In this document: positions 32,865 through 44,316 of the stretch, in pieces
Layout of the letters: each line of letters starts with the position of its first letter
Numbering within the stretch: position 1 is the stretch's first letter
Source of the DNA: Larix kaempferi
Lineage: Eukaryota > Streptophyta > Pinopsida > Pinales > Pinaceae
DNA length: 64,000 nt
Reading direction: 5' to 3'
Assembly: GCA_027924585.1 (NCBI GenBank)
Contig: BSBM01001439.1
Coordinates: 818,001 to 882,000 of the forward strand
The notes under the pieces: generated by a model
What the model was told of the DNA's origin: nothing
The model's database searches: none
What the model saw: only the letters and a program-made list of their open reading frames with translations
Made by a program: the position numbers and the translations under genes

Positions 32865-33749
32865 CTATTTTTGTTCAATTTATGTTTAATTGGTTGTCTT
32901 TTATTAGACAACTCATTTTTGGTGTTGTGCAGGTGCAAGTGCAAGGATTCCATCCCATCAACAACTAGAATTATGAATCCCTCTACTCGACATCATTTTA
33001 TTATTATTAGTGTGGATCCTAGCCTCCGGATCACACTACATAGCGCGGATTTTGAAGAAACAAACACGTTACTTGCACGGATTAACTGTCTTGTAACCCA
33101 TGCGGTACGAATTCACAGCTTTCCTTCATTGTACTCACGCTAAGTGCGGCTTTTCTTCTTTGCACTCAGGTGTAGCGTGATTGTAAGCGAAAAACCCTGA
33201 CAAGCGTATTACAGTGTTGCTCTAGTTTTGGATGCAAAAAATTAGAAATTATCACATCACTTAACCATGTAAAGGAATACATGAATAGGGTGGGCCAAAA
33301 ATAGAAAATGTGAAGTATTTTTTGGATATGTCCTTTCAAGACAAATCGTCATCATAGGCTCCACTATGGAAATCATTGAGAACCTACTTGAACTCCTCAT
33401 GGGATAGGCATCGTTGCAAAAATGGTGTCAGGAACCCATTCATAGATAACATATCAATAATGAGTAGGTGATGAGGTGCTTGGTGGTTAATGCACCAATG
33501 ATCGCCATGGGAGAGATTGTGGGGAAACTTCTATGTGTAAAGGTAGACCAATATATCATTGTTCCAAGGGTTGTCTAGTGAGAGGACAAAGAGGTGCTCA
33601 TATGAAATAGTGTCATTAATAGGTGGATCAATATTGCTAGTAGGCATGTAAGTGATGACTTTGTCAAGAGAAAGAACCTTCTTTCTTTTATTAGTGGAAA
33701 ATTATAGGCCAAACTCTTAAATAATGAAAATCCATCAAGGGAATTTATT
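32865..33749. other. No gene seen
   Basis: Short, unconvincing open stretches only. The left part should be the leader of the element with the 32852 PBS; the right part (from about 33240) may be the tail of the minus-strand pol fragment that follows, too decayed to read. Confidence 0.4.
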
Positions 33750-34090
33750 GATGATTATTCATCACTTAGAATGTACTTCATCAGATTTAAATTTGTCATG
33801 ACCTTTGTGTGGAAAATAAGGTTATAATAGTGAAACTTATGGACCAGATAAACCACAACTAACACTAGCTTATCATCATGGTTGTAGTTCAACATTGGGT
33901 TTGAGAGGTTTCTACCAACATAATAAATGACATGTTGGCAACCATCATCCCCCTATTGGACTAAAACACCTCCAACAACTAAATTGAAGTAGAAAAATAA
34001 AGGAAAAAACCTTTTAGAAATCGAGGGTTGATGAGGGGAGATATCATGAGAGCTTGTTTAGTGAATCAAATGACTATTGGGCACTAGGAA
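33750..34090 (-). pseudogene. Fragment of gypsy RT/RNase H
   Basis: The minus-strand translation with a stop and weak spots reads FTKQALMISPLINPRF, GGVLVQ, then QHVIYYVGRNLSNPMLNY and DDKLVLVVVYLVHKFHYY. This is the RT-RNase H connection and RNase H of Ty3/gypsy pol (family pattern A.V..P.L, GAVL.Q, YYVSR.L...E..Y). It is a strongly decayed remnant. Confidence 0.65.
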
Positions 34091-34514
34091 ACACCCAAGA
34101 GTTCAAACCAAAACCATAGGTTTAGATTAGTGTTATATTACTCAAAAAACATGAAACAAAATGAAAACCACATGACATTTAAAGTTAACATCTTCCAAGA
34201 AACACAATCCTATCAAAAAATTAAATACACACTCAACTTAGACTCAACATGACCCTCTAAATCTACAGGATATCAATCAGAGTTTGAATCAAAAGTCTTC
34301 TCATATCACAAGAAAATTTTAAACCAAGGTTAATAATAACAAAAGTTTGATAAGGTTGAATCCAGTAAATGTACAAGGTAACCTACATCACACAAATGGT
34401 AACAATATTTGAAATAGTACATGCATCAAAAATAGAAACATAGCTACTATTCAAATATCAATGACATTGAACTTATTAATTTTCCTATCTACTCTATTCC
34501 TACAAGAAGAGTGT

Positions 34515-34690
34515 GCCTTTAACTAGAAAAATAATTTCTTAGGTTGCCTATTGACAAGGAACTCCAAGTATTTCCCATTGAAATTTCTTATGTAAAATGT
34601 ATTCCTTCCAACAACAATGTCAAATTGGAACGGACCCAACCATAAGCTATCACATTTATCATGATCATTGGGCTTCTCATGTATTTTTTC
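34515..34690 (-). pseudogene. Fragment of gypsy integrase C-terminus
   Basis: The minus strand reads CDSLWLGPFQFDIVVGRN, TFYIRNFNGKYLEFLVN and RQPKKLFF, the GPY-type end of plant gypsy integrases (D.LWLGP..I...VG.N.FYL). It lies on the 5' side (sense) of the RNase H fragment at 33750-34090, the reverse of the normal order, so the two pieces probably come from different copies. Confidence 0.65.
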
Positions 34691-34790
34691 CCGCATTTAG
34701 GTATCCCTTTTTTAAATTCATCTTCCCAAGTTTCCTATTAAAGATATATTTCATTTAATCCTAATAATTTGTAAATCTATCAAAATGTCA

Positions 34791-34795
34791 CTCTT
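34791..34795. repeat. Target-site duplication (CTCTT), left copy
   Basis: CTCTT before TGTTGAG.. matches 44732-44736 after the other end of the copia element, giving a 5-bp duplication in old gypsy sequence. Confidence 0.85.
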
Positions 34796-34924
34796 TGTTG
34801 AGATTCACAAGAAATTATGAGCGAATCGAATGGAACCAACACAAACCCAAATTAAACAATAAAGAGAAGAACAAAGAAACACTAAGGAAACATGACACTT
34901 GAAGAGAAAAATCAGTGAAGAGGA

Positions 34925-34965
34925 GTGTGCACGCATGCGCGTGCACACACACACACACAGAGAAC

Positions 34966-35019
<54 letters not shown>
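34925..35019. repeat. Alternating purine-pyrimidine tract and (GA)n
   Basis: 34925-34959 is 35 bases of perfect purine/pyrimidine alternation (GTGTGCACGCATGCGCGTGC then CA repeats), the pattern that favours Z-DNA. 34969-35019 is an uninterrupted (GA)n run. The open frames over this region are low-complexity artefacts. Confidence 0.9.
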
Positions 35020-35021
<2 letters not shown>

Positions 35022-35345
35022 AAGTTCACTATAGAGAGAAATAAATCCAAGCAGAAGAGTTTGCAACACTTTATAGGTTCCTTTAGGAAAATCAATTTGT
35101 TAAGAATGAAAAGGAATCACATGATGATGAATTCCAAATGAGAGTTGGGTATATATACACATCTCAAGAGGTAGGAAACTTTCCTCGAGATGGGTTATGA
35201 GCCTACATATACAATGTTGTTCTTATACAAACCTAGAAATATAATAATGATTACACTAGAATTTTAATCATGGACGAAAATGAAGCTTGCACCATTTTCA
35301 GCAACCTCCTTACATTGAACAAGGGGGCACAAAGAACAATTATGA

Positions 35346-35640
35346 ATACAAATGAGAATGGATGAATAAATACCCAACTCAATATAGCATTGATCATGGC
35401 CCAAATACAAATGATAATAAGTGCATGGATCCAAATTTAATATAAGTCCATGCATGGCCCACATACAAATGAGAGTGGGTGTATATGTACCAAACTCAAT
35501 ATAAGGTCAATCATGGCCAAAATACAAATGAGAATGGATTTATTAATACCCAACAAGATATGAAGTTGATCATGGCCAAAATATAAATGAGAGTGGGTGT
35601 ATGAGTACCCAACTCAATATAATGTCAATCGTGGCCTAAA
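35346..35640. repeat. 59-bp tandem array, five units
   Basis: Units start with TACAAATGAGAATGG or TACAAATGAGAGTGG at about 35346, 35405, 35464, 35523 and 35582, each continuing to ..GATCATGGCC-like sequence. The unit end resembles the LTR end (AATATAAGGTCAATCATGGCC), suggesting it was amplified from LTR sequence. Confidence 0.85.
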
Positions 35641-35871
35641 ATGAAAATTACACCTTATTTCAACATCCCCCCTTAATTTGAATAGGGGGGCATGAAGATG
35701 AGGCAATACATCATAGGAGCCTTGATGTTCAAAAGGTGCTACATAGAGAAGGGGTAAGATATTATCCCCCATGATGCCATATCTCCCACCCCAATATGAT
35801 TCCACAAGCTAATGAATATGACCTTTGGAAGAGGTATATAATATAGAATAAGATGCCTTTGCAAGGTAGGA

Positions 35872-36070
35872 TTAACATTGTAATGTGAAAGAGAGATCTA
35901 GTGAAACATGATAAGAATCACCAGTAGGTGAATCATATGTAATAAGTATAGAAAATGATCTTGGCATACCATGAGTAGTAACTTCATAAAAGAAGGTGAG
36001 GAAGTATGTATCTCCCCCAAGAAAACAAGTATCCATAGGTCCACAAATGTCATTATGATCCAACTCAATG
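35872..36070 (-). pseudogene. Copia integrase scrap
   Basis: The minus strand gives LIELDHNDICGPMDTCFLGG and DTYFLTFFYEVTTHGMPRSF, which is the start of the copia integrase core (family pattern L.H.DICGPM.T.SLGG..YF.TF.DD). The rest of pol is not recognisable. Confidence 0.7.
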
Positions 36071-36601
36071 AGCTAAGAAGCAAGATTCACATCGTAATAA
36101 ATTGAAGCAACCACTTTAAAACCATCATCTTTGTCCTTTGTAATCCATTGATATGACCAAATGATCACTTTCTATCCACTGTGAAGCTATCAATAAACAA
36201 ATAAGAAGGGTCCATATCTAGAGTGCACAACCAGATGTGAACTATAAGATGATTCCACCAAGGTCAATAATAGGACAAAGAAGAATCATTTATAATGTCT
36301 TCAGAATTTCACCTTGATATACCCAGGTAAAAGAGAGGTATCAACATCTTTTGGAAAAAATATGTGGTGCACCACCTCTCAATACATAACAAAGGAAGGA
36401 AAAGAGTGTTTTCCTTGAAGAGGGGTTTAAATGCTAGGAGAAATACTAGAAAACCCTTACAAATAAGATGATTGGGTTTAAACCCTTAGAAAAGAGATTA
36501 TCCAAAACCCCTAGTTCCATAGTCACAAAGAAACCTTAAGTGATGCCACTAGCCAAAAAAGTTTAGATCAACTATTGAATTGAGTAACTAAGATTCAAAC
36601 A

Positions 36602-36614
36602 TGATTTAATACCA
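36602..36614 (-). promoter_or_regulatory. Decayed initiator-Met primer-binding site
   Basis: The minus strand TGGTATTAAATCA sits exactly next to the LTR end (GTCAACA). Compared with TGGTATCAGAGC, it keeps the first six bases and differs by mostly C-to-T/G-to-A changes afterwards. Confidence 0.6.
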
Positions 36615-36635
36615 TGTTGACATTCAAAATAAATA

Positions 36636-36640
36636 GTAAG
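36636..36640. repeat. Target-site duplication (GTAAG), left copy
   Basis: GTAAG at the left edge of the solo LTR matches 44312-44316. The split copia LTR joins across it. Confidence 0.75.
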
Positions 36641-37124
36641 TTTTTAGGGAATTTAAACTACCCTAGTGGTCTTTGGGCTAAACCACCACATAGCGACACC
36701 CAAAAGAAATCTCGAATATCCAAGAAAAACAAACACAAAAAACTTTGCAAACATACTTTCTTGAAATGAACAAAGAAAGTTTAAAATGTAACTTACCTAG
36801 AATCCACACGATTGATGTAGAATCCCTAGGCTGACGTTGATCCAATCTTCTCACCAACTTCTTCAAGATTCAACCTGAAAATGAGAAAAGATCTAAATAA
36901 ACGCAATTACTGTTGCAAAGATATAATTTACAAATGGATTGTTGAATAACTCATCCAAATTACAAGAATTAAAATGCTCGAATTGGATGGAAAAGAGAGT
37001 TCTTTTATAACTAAATAACAACAAGTTACAAATGGATAAAGTTCACCTAAATATCGTTGCAACACCATTCTGGAACTAAGATCGGAGTCCTTCCACCTAG
37101 GCCTTTCACACTCAATCTAGTTTC

Positions 37125-37129
37125 ACTAT
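37125..37129. repeat. Target-site duplication (ACTAT), left copy
   Basis: ACTAT precedes TGTTAAG and matches 43761-43765. Confidence 0.9.
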
Positions 37130-37736
37130 TGTTAAGACTTAATATGCTAAGACAGAAAATAGCAACATTACATTCCATTTCACAATAATAGCATATACAG
37201 GATCACTGAAGAAACAACAAGCACAGCATAAACATAAGAGACACAGATTTATCCTGGGAAACCCTCATGGGGTAGAAAACCCAACAAAGCTTCCTCAATA
37301 TAGATGACCAGCAATACACAAAGATGCAAACCAAATATATGATCTCCTCCTCCACCATAGCAGATCTCTCCTCCACAAGTGCGCTACATTCTGAGTGAGG
37401 GAAGTGCGTGTATAATGAGGAACACACCTCCTCTATTTATACACATATCCGACTTGTACTTTATATTAACTAGGTCGGCCCCAACTTTACCACTGGGTTA
37501 AACACCCCACTACAACTGACTGGGCCGACCCCACTAGGGTGGTCTAACAACCCTTTGACCCACATAACACATACAGGGTCGACCCCCACTAGGGAAGTCT
37601 AATAACCCAAGTTACCACATTCTGACGGAGGAATAAACATCTCTGGATATACAATAAGATCGTCACGGAGGAATGAAACATCTCCAGAATAATAAAGTAC
37701 AAATATAATATTCTTTGAAGTTACAATATCTCAACA
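37130..37736 (-). repeat. 3' LTR of copia element
   Basis: 607 bp, matching 43154-43760. Minus TATA box GTATAAATAG at 37432-37441. Related by sequence and arrangement (GCGCACTTGTGGAGGAG, TATAAATAG) to the LTR at 63002-63690. Confidence 0.92.
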
Positions 37737-37949
37737 CTCCCCCTTAATGAGAAGGATATTATAACAACATCTACACGAGCAAGGAGTCATCAACATCATA
37801 CATGATACATCTATAAATCATTGGAAGCTTTCTCAACATCATCAGTAACTCAAGTAGTTACTGGAACATCAACATCTTCAGTACTGAGTCTTTATCTTCT
37901 ACAGCACTCAAACAGCTACAGCAACATCAACGTCTGGATCCTCACAATC

Positions 37950-38300
37950 ATCAACATCGTCATCTAGACCATCACGATCAGCAGCATCGTCATCATACGA
38001 TCATCAACAACGTCATCACACGATCATCAGCATCGTCATCTAGATCATCACGATCAGTAGCATCTTCATCTAGATCATTAGTACAATTATCCACACCAAT
38101 ACAAGTATACATCATCAATACAAGTATCCACACGAATACAAGTATACATCATCAATACAAGTATCCACACCAATACAAGTATACACATCATCAATACAAG
38201 TATAAACATCATCAATACAAGTATCCACACCAATACAAGTATACATATCATCAATACAAGTATCCTCATCAATACAAGTATACACAATAGCAGCATACCC
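37950..38300. repeat. Minisatellite: CATCATC-rich and CAATACAAGTAT units
   Basis: 37950-38080 repeats ATCATCACGATCAGCATCGTC-like phrases. 38090-38290 repeats CAATACAAGTAT about 13 times, alternating with CATCAT or CCACAC, giving an 18-bp and a ~37-bp period. The minus-strand open frame over it is low complexity. Confidence 0.85.
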
Positions 38301-38325
38301 TGCAACACACATGATCCAATTACAG

Positions 38326-38945
38326 GATGATCAATCCCTCTCACTTTAGGACATAGGTCCAAGGATGATACAATCCTGATCCGCTTACAGGATGATTAGT
38401 CCCTCTCAGTTTAAGACATCTCTCATGTCTATGGATGATGCAATCCAGATCAACTTACAGGATGATCAATCCTTATCACATTAAGACACCTCACCATGTC
38501 TAGGGACGATGCAATCCCGAATCAACTTATAGGATGATTAGTCCTTATCACTTTAAGACACCTCACCATGTCTAGGGATGATGCAATCCCGAATCAACTT
38601 ACAGGATGATTAGTCCTTATCACTTTAAGACACCTCACCATGTCTAGGGACGATGCAATCCTGAATCAACTTACAGGATGATTAGTCCTTATCACTTTAA
38701 GACACCTCACCATGTCTAGGGACGATGCAATCCCAATCTACTTACAGGATGATTAATCCTTATCACTTTAGGACATAAGTCCAAGGACGATGCAATCCTG
38801 ATCCACTTACGGGATGATCAATCCCTATCACTTTAGGACATAAGTCCAAGGACGATGCAATCCTGATCCACTTACGGGATGATCAATCCCTATCACTTTA
38901 TGACATAGGTCCAAGGACGATGCAATCCTATCACGTACATTTTGA
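38326..38945. repeat. Minisatellite: ~64-72-bp unit, about nine copies
   Basis: Each unit has GGATGATYARTCC, TATCACTTTA, then GACGATGCAATCC and CAACTTACA or CCACTTAC. Units begin near 38326, 38390, 38460, 38531, 38603, 38675, 38747, 38814 and 38877. Confidence 0.85.
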
Positions 38946-38949
38946 ACCA

Positions 38950-39375
38950 AACACTCAAGGACGATGCAGTCCTATCACGTCCACTAGGGACCACTTTCTC
39001 GGAGACATATGTCTACGGATCTCTTTTAGGACATGTGTCCATGGATGATACAATCCCCTCGTCCACTAGGGACCACATTCTCGGAGACATTTGTCTATGG
39101 ATCACTTTAGAACTGAAGTCTAGGGATGATACAATCCTCTCGTCCACTAGGGACCACATTCACGGAGACATATGTCTGTGGATCAATTTAGAACATGTGT
39201 TCAAGGATGATGCAATCCCTCTTCTTTCTCGGAGACATATGTCTACGGATCCTTTTAGAACATGTGTTCAAGGATGATGCAATCCCTCTTCTTTCTTGGA
39301 GACATATGTCTACAGATCCTTTTAGAACATGTGTTCAAGGATGATGCAATCCCCTCATCAACTTAGACCATGTCT
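38950..39375. repeat. Minisatellite: ~65-80-bp unit, about five copies
   Basis: Units contain CTCGTCCACTAGGGACCAC, GGAGACATATGTCTACGGAT, and ACATGTGTTCAAGGATGATG plus CAATCCC. It shares GGATGATGCAATCC with the neighbouring array, so both arose from one ancestral sequence. Confidence 0.85.
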
Positions 39376-39523
39376 AAGGACCATCCACCAACCTCTCTGT
39401 CGGCATCACCAATATAGGTATCCACATCATCGACCTCACTGTCGATGCAGGAAATCTCACCGTAAGTGACCACATCACTCCCCCTCTCGAGGAGGATCCT
39501 ACCAAGCTTGTCTCGGAAAATAC

Positions 39524-40240
39524 TCAAACTTTTCTTGAGGTAGAGGTTTGGTTAGTACATCGGTAACTTGTTACAAATTCAAAATTTATAGTTCCTTTCT
39601 GCACCATATCATGGAACACTGGATTCTCTGCCATCTTGATACAAATCTGTTTGTCACATAGGATCACAATTGGGTCTATCTCTAAGTCAAACAATCCAGA
39701 AGCCATACTGCTTCACAACTAGCAAAGCAACTAGCCATATATTTCGCTTGTGCTGAGAGCCACACTAGACTGCTTCGAGCTAAACCACAAAATCATGGCT
39801 GATCCTAGACAATAACATCCTCTCGATGTGTCCTTCCTGTCTTATACACTTTCTACCCAATCAACATCTGTGTAGCCATCTAAAGTCATGATCTCCAAGA
39901 TAGCATAGATCAAAGTCTATCATATCCTTTAGGTACCTCATCACATGCTTTGCAACTATCAGGTGAACACATCTAGTTTCCACTAGATACTGACTCAAGG
40001 TGTTCACAGCAAAGCATATATCTGACCTAGTATTTGTTAGATACATCAATGACCCAATAATATGTCTGTACAGAGTTATATAAACAAACTCTGATGATTC
40101 ATTCACTAAAATCTTCAAGTTGGAATCCATGAGAGTGGCCATTCCAACATATCAAGTCCTTTTAATATTTCTCGACATACTTTCCCTGGTTGAGAAAGAT
40201 TCCTTCTGAGCCTTTCCATACTTCCAGACCTACGAAGTAA
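39524..40240 (-). pseudogene. Copia RT C-terminus and RNase H remnant
   Basis: Minus strand, in sense order: QGKYV.. near 40190, then MATLMDSNLKIL, LYRHIIGSLMYL and TRSDICFAVNTLSQY, VAKHVMRYLKDMIDFDLCYL (40142-39861). After a gap come MASGLFDLEID, VILCDKQICIKMAENPVFHD (39706-39524). These are copia RT/RNase H blocks, the last with the D.QS.I..S.NPVFH pattern. Frames are broken. Earlier RT and all of gag, protease and integrase are absent. Confidence 0.75.
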
Positions 40241-40249
40241 TTCATCAAT

Positions 40250-43141
40250 CTGAGATCTTTCATTTTCATTTCTGCAGCCATCTATCTGTGCCATCTCTCG
40301 TTAGATGGGTCTACTGATATGAGCCTCAACATCATTCGAACTCTGTGGTGAGTTCCTTCTTGCATCCATGTCATCTATGTATAGAAACCATATTCAACCT
40401 TGTAGCAAAGGTTGAGATCCACATCACCCATGGTGATCATTAAGCTCATCAATTTACTATCGATCCTGGGTACCCATACAGAACCTGATTCACACTTCTT
40501 CTTTAATTCCATCATTAAGAGAATGGTCTTATCTAGTCACTTGGAGAAAACATCTCATCATGATTCTCTTCCTCTTTCTAAGAGAATATTTTAGCCACGA
40601 GCCTTCTATATTATGTTTGATTTGTAAATATTCTTGTTGAACATCCATTACTTGTGTGGGGTTCATCATTCTTCATGATCTTTCCTACAAATCAAAATTA
40701 AGTACATGATTAGTAATACTTCATAATCATGAAATCATGTTCACATGATAACCTATTATGCATATAGATATCATTTACATAGTTATGCAACTATCTTGAC
40801 CAATACTTTGGCACAACACTTTTCCATATCCTGTATGCATACAATGGCTATCTAGATGCCTTCCTTCTCTACCAGAACATACTATCGAGAGTGTGCACAG
40901 CTCTCAGCATGTTAGAAAAGAGGTTTCATTCTAGACAAGCTACAATGGAATGTTTTGTCCAACTTACCAAGCATATGCATATTAGTAGTATACTATTCAA
41001 TGCTCTATGAATGTTTACACTCAGCATGAATACAAATATGCATACAATCTATTTACTATTTCAAATAACAACTCAAATACTTATCTTTTATGTTTGTGTG
41101 GTTGCCTCCCACTTGATCTTCTAAATGTCTTTTGAACTTCTATTCATTTTGTACCACTGTGCATGCTCAAGTGTGCACTAGTGTTATCCTCATGATCTCA
41201 TACACAAACATACATTCATTAGTATATTATAAATATTATCAAAACATTATAATTCTAAATAATCTTGAATATGTATAGTCATGATCATAGATAATAAACA
41301 TTAGTATTCAAGATTTCAGGGAAGTCTTCTTTATATCATCAATCAAGATAAAAGACATAATATTCACAAACCCTTGATTACTAGATTTATGAATAAGAAT
41401 AACCAATCATACCAAGTATACTTATATAAGGGATCCTAACACAAGGTAAGATTCATAGGAGACATACCTGGATTAGTATATCTGTTTAACATACCTAATC
41501 AATATCTTCTTTGTTCTCTTCAATTATTTAGAGATCCTATGTTGGAACCTACATATCTCATAGGTTAAGCATGATAGAACAAAGTCATACATACCTCGTA
41601 AGTAGAACTTCTATGTGATCAAAGATTATGGAGGAGTCTTTGTCTTCATGTTATCATGGTCATGGAACTTGATTTGTCTTTCGTGATGTACCTCTATCTT
41701 GTTAGCAGACAACATCAACCTCATACAACACCGCAGTGCATTAGTACAATCATATAGCCCTAATCAATGAATGTCTTCTATCATTCACATGCATTCATAC
41801 TGTTACTAGGGTGATAAGACAATTCTAGCATTAATCAAGATTGTACTAATAAATAATATGAAGACAAACATATTATGAACTTAATCAGGAATCAGATTTC
41901 AAGACATACCTGAACCTCCTTAAGTCATACCTATCGAGACTTCTTGTAATCTTCTTATGTAAGGCCTTAGCCTCAACTCCCCCTGAAACTGGATCTGGAG
42001 TTTGATTAGGAATTGCTAAAGAAACCCTAAAAAATTCAATCTTTGACTTTCACACTTCTGAATGGATGGAAGGATGTGTCTTCCTGAGCTGATCAAACTA
42101 GCATACTTCAATTTTGAAATCTCCAAAATTTGACCCCTCAAAATTTACCTTCGAAACTTCTGGATCTTTTGGACAGGATCCCGAACTAGGGTTTGATGAA
42201 GCCCACCCCTCGGCCCAATCAAAAGGTTCGATCCAAGGCTCTAAACTCTTATTTTTCTAAGGATCTTCCAGCCGTGGTTACAGACTTCAAAAATTCCAAC
42301 TTTTGTTGAAGCCCTAATTTTCCATCTTTCCAATCAAAATCCCGAACTGGGATTTGATCAAGCCCAGTCTTTTACCCAACCAAAAAATTTGATCTTGGTC
42401 TCTAAATTTCGATATTCCTGAGTAGCATTCAGCCGTGGATTCCGATTCCAAAAATTCTAACTTTCTCCAAAACCCTAAATTCTGGAAGCCATGAATGAAG
42501 GTGCTCCAAAAATAATTCTGTTTTGACAGAAATATGTACCTAATTGTTTCTGCTGTAACTCCGAACGTTTCACTCCACAGGTTCTAAAAAACATTTTTGT
42601 GGTATCCTAACCTATCATATTTCCATCCTGACAGTTCTGACCTCAATTGGATTTTCTGAGAGAGATTTATTCCAAGTGTCGCAACGTGACCTGTTTATGG
42701 GATAAAACAGGAGAGAAAACTTGTACGGTGTGCCACGTGTCACTGGTTCAACTTCGGCCTCTGAAAACGTTTCCTGAGATACTAGAGTCTGTGTACTACC
42801 TGTCACTTTTTACGAAATTTAATTTGGAGCTTCCTAGCTCAAGTTATGAACTTTTTTCCTAGGTCACCTAATTTTGACTGAGATCTGGAAGAGGCAGAAA
42901 CCCTAACTTGTACTGATCATAACTCACAAATTACAATGAATATGAGGGTTTCCTTTGGACACAAGGTACCTGGGGATGTTATCTACGACTTGTAAACTTT
43001 TCAGATCCTGAACCTTCGCAAAAATGGATTTATAGCGAAAGTTCCATGATGACTAGTTTTTGCTATGTAAAACCCAAACCTTGAAATTGTCGCAAGTGAA
43101 GCAAGTGTCGTAAATGCCATACATTGTCTTCCTTCAAGTTA
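40250..43141. other. Non-coding interior of copia element
   Basis: AT-rich. Traces of RT-like sequence may reach to about 40520 (minus), but I could not confirm motifs. 40560-41950 has no signal. 42000-43100 has slightly more complex sequence, including duplicated phrases (CCCGAACTAGGGTTTGATGAAGCCCA near 42180 and CCCGAACTGGGATTTGATCA near 42342), an imperfect ~165-bp duplication. No protein family recognised. Confidence 0.5.
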
Positions 43142-43153
43142 GCTCTGATACCA
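43142..43153 (-). promoter_or_regulatory. Initiator-Met primer-binding site
   Basis: The minus strand reads TGGTATCAGAGC, a perfect copia-type PBS directly next to the LTR. Confidence 0.92.
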
Positions 43154-43760
43154 TGTTAAGATTTAATATGCTAAGACAGAAAATAGAATCATTACATTCC
43201 ATTTCACAATAATAGCATATACAGGATCACTGAAGAAACAACAAGCACAGCATAAACATAAGAGACACAGATTTATCCTGGGAAACGCTCATGGGGTAGA
43301 AAACCCAGCAAAGCTTCCTCAATATAGATGACCAGCAATACACAAAGATGCAAACCAAAGACATGATCTCCTCCTCCACCATAGCATACCTCTCCTCCAC
43401 AAGTGCGCTACATTCTGAGTGAGGGAAGTATGTGTATAATGAGGAACACACCTCCTCTATTTATACACATCTCCGACTTGTACTTTATATTAACTAGGTC
43501 GACCCCAACTTTACCACTGGGTTAAACACCCCACTACAACTGACTGGGCCGACCCCACTAGGGTGGTCTAACAACCCTTTGACCCACATAACACATACAA
43601 GGCCGACCCCCACTAGGAAAGTATAATAACCCAAGTTACCACATTCTAACGGAGGAATAAACATCTCCGAATATACAATAAGATCTTCACGGAGGAATGA
43701 AACATCTCCAGAATAATAAAGTACAAATATAATATTCTTTGAAGTTACAATATCTCAACA
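43154..43760 (-). repeat. 5' LTR of copia element
   Basis: 607 bp, matching 37130-37736, with the same TATA box on minus (near 43456-43465). Confidence 0.92.
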
Positions 43761-43765
43761 ACTAT
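43761..43765. repeat. Target-site duplication (ACTAT), right copy
   Basis: Matches 37125-37129; the interrupted solo LTR continues after it. Confidence 0.9.
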
Positions 43766-44311
43766 GAGAAGTATGCTCAAAAGAATCACTTTAATCCTTT
43801 GGCATAATATGGGCTCTTAATGATGTTTGAAAAACTGGTTTCGGGTAGAGGAAAGGGGATTTTACAGACCAAGGAAAATGGAACTTTTAGATATGATTGT
43901 AATCCAACAGCATGAGGGTACTCTTTAATAATTTGATCCTCACTTTCCTTCTCTTATGCCTCTTATGTACTGATAGGGAGGAAGTTAGGGAAGTTATGAG
44001 ATAGGTACTTACGGGATTGGGACAGTTGGGAACGGAAAAAACCAAAACTTTTCCCATAAAGTAACTTTATTTTTATTTTTTACCCTCAAATAGAGACGTC
44101 CGCAAGCTAGCCAAAGATAGCTTGCGTGTACGTAGGCTAGATACATGTAGGTCATGTACATCTGGAAAAATACGGTTTTTTAAGAGGTTTTCTCAAGAAT
44201 GATTGTTTTTCATAGTTGATTAGGAACTAAGGGAGTCTACAAAACAGGTAAATGGATAACATTGGTCATCATAGAATCTATGGGACAAGTGTGACAAACG
44301 ATGATATAACA

Positions 44312-44316
44312 GTAAG
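44312..44316. repeat. Target-site duplication (GTAAG), right copy
   Basis: GTAAG after GATATAACA matches 36636-36640. Confidence 0.75.

Larger units (their letters stand above)
34796..35665 (-). repeat. 3' LTR of copia element with microsatellite and 59-bp repeats
   Basis: Matches the 5' LTR pieces (36615-36640, 44317-44731) from 34796 to about 35294. It then has extra DNA: a second copy of the LTR end/PPT area (GAACAAGGGGG near 35310-35325) and a 59-bp tandem array. It ends ATTTCAACA at 35665 before the PPT. Contains (AC)n/(GA)n. Confidence 0.7.
37130..43760 (-). mobile_element. Copia element, non-autonomous, with minisatellite interior
   Basis: Complete ends: LTRs 37130-37736 and 43154-43760 (607 bp each, TGTTAAG..CTCAACA), ACTAT duplications, initiator-Met PBS (43142-43153) and PPT (37737-37750, minus ATTAAGGGGGAG). 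The LTRs differ at about 25 sites by eye (about 4%). The only coding remnant is RT/RNase H near 39524-40240; about 1.3 kb next to the 3' LTR is tandem repeats and 40250-43141 is non-coding. It must have been moved by another copy's proteins, if these changes predate insertion. Confidence 0.9.
36641..44311 (-). mobile_element. Solo LTR of Tat-like family (copy 2), split by a copia element
   Basis: Reverse-complement match to the LTR at 29026-30082. Left part 36641-37129, right part 43766-44311; about 1.03 kb without the insertion. No PBS or internal region is present on either side and the TSD is GTAAG, so it arose by LTR-LTR recombination. It begins TGTTATATCATC on minus at 44311. Confidence 0.75.

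Noticed and set aside
32823-33143. 106-codon plus frame as a gene
   Set aside because: It overlaps the LTR end, the PBS and the leader of a Tat-like element, and has no recognisable domain.
34805-35141. Leu/Ser-rich and Arg/Glu-rich frames near 35 kb
   Set aside because: Translations of (GA)n/(CT)n and (AC)n microsatellite.
38087-38362. 91-codon minus frame rich in Ile, Leu, Val
   Set aside because: Translation of the CAATACAAGTAT minisatellite in all open frames.
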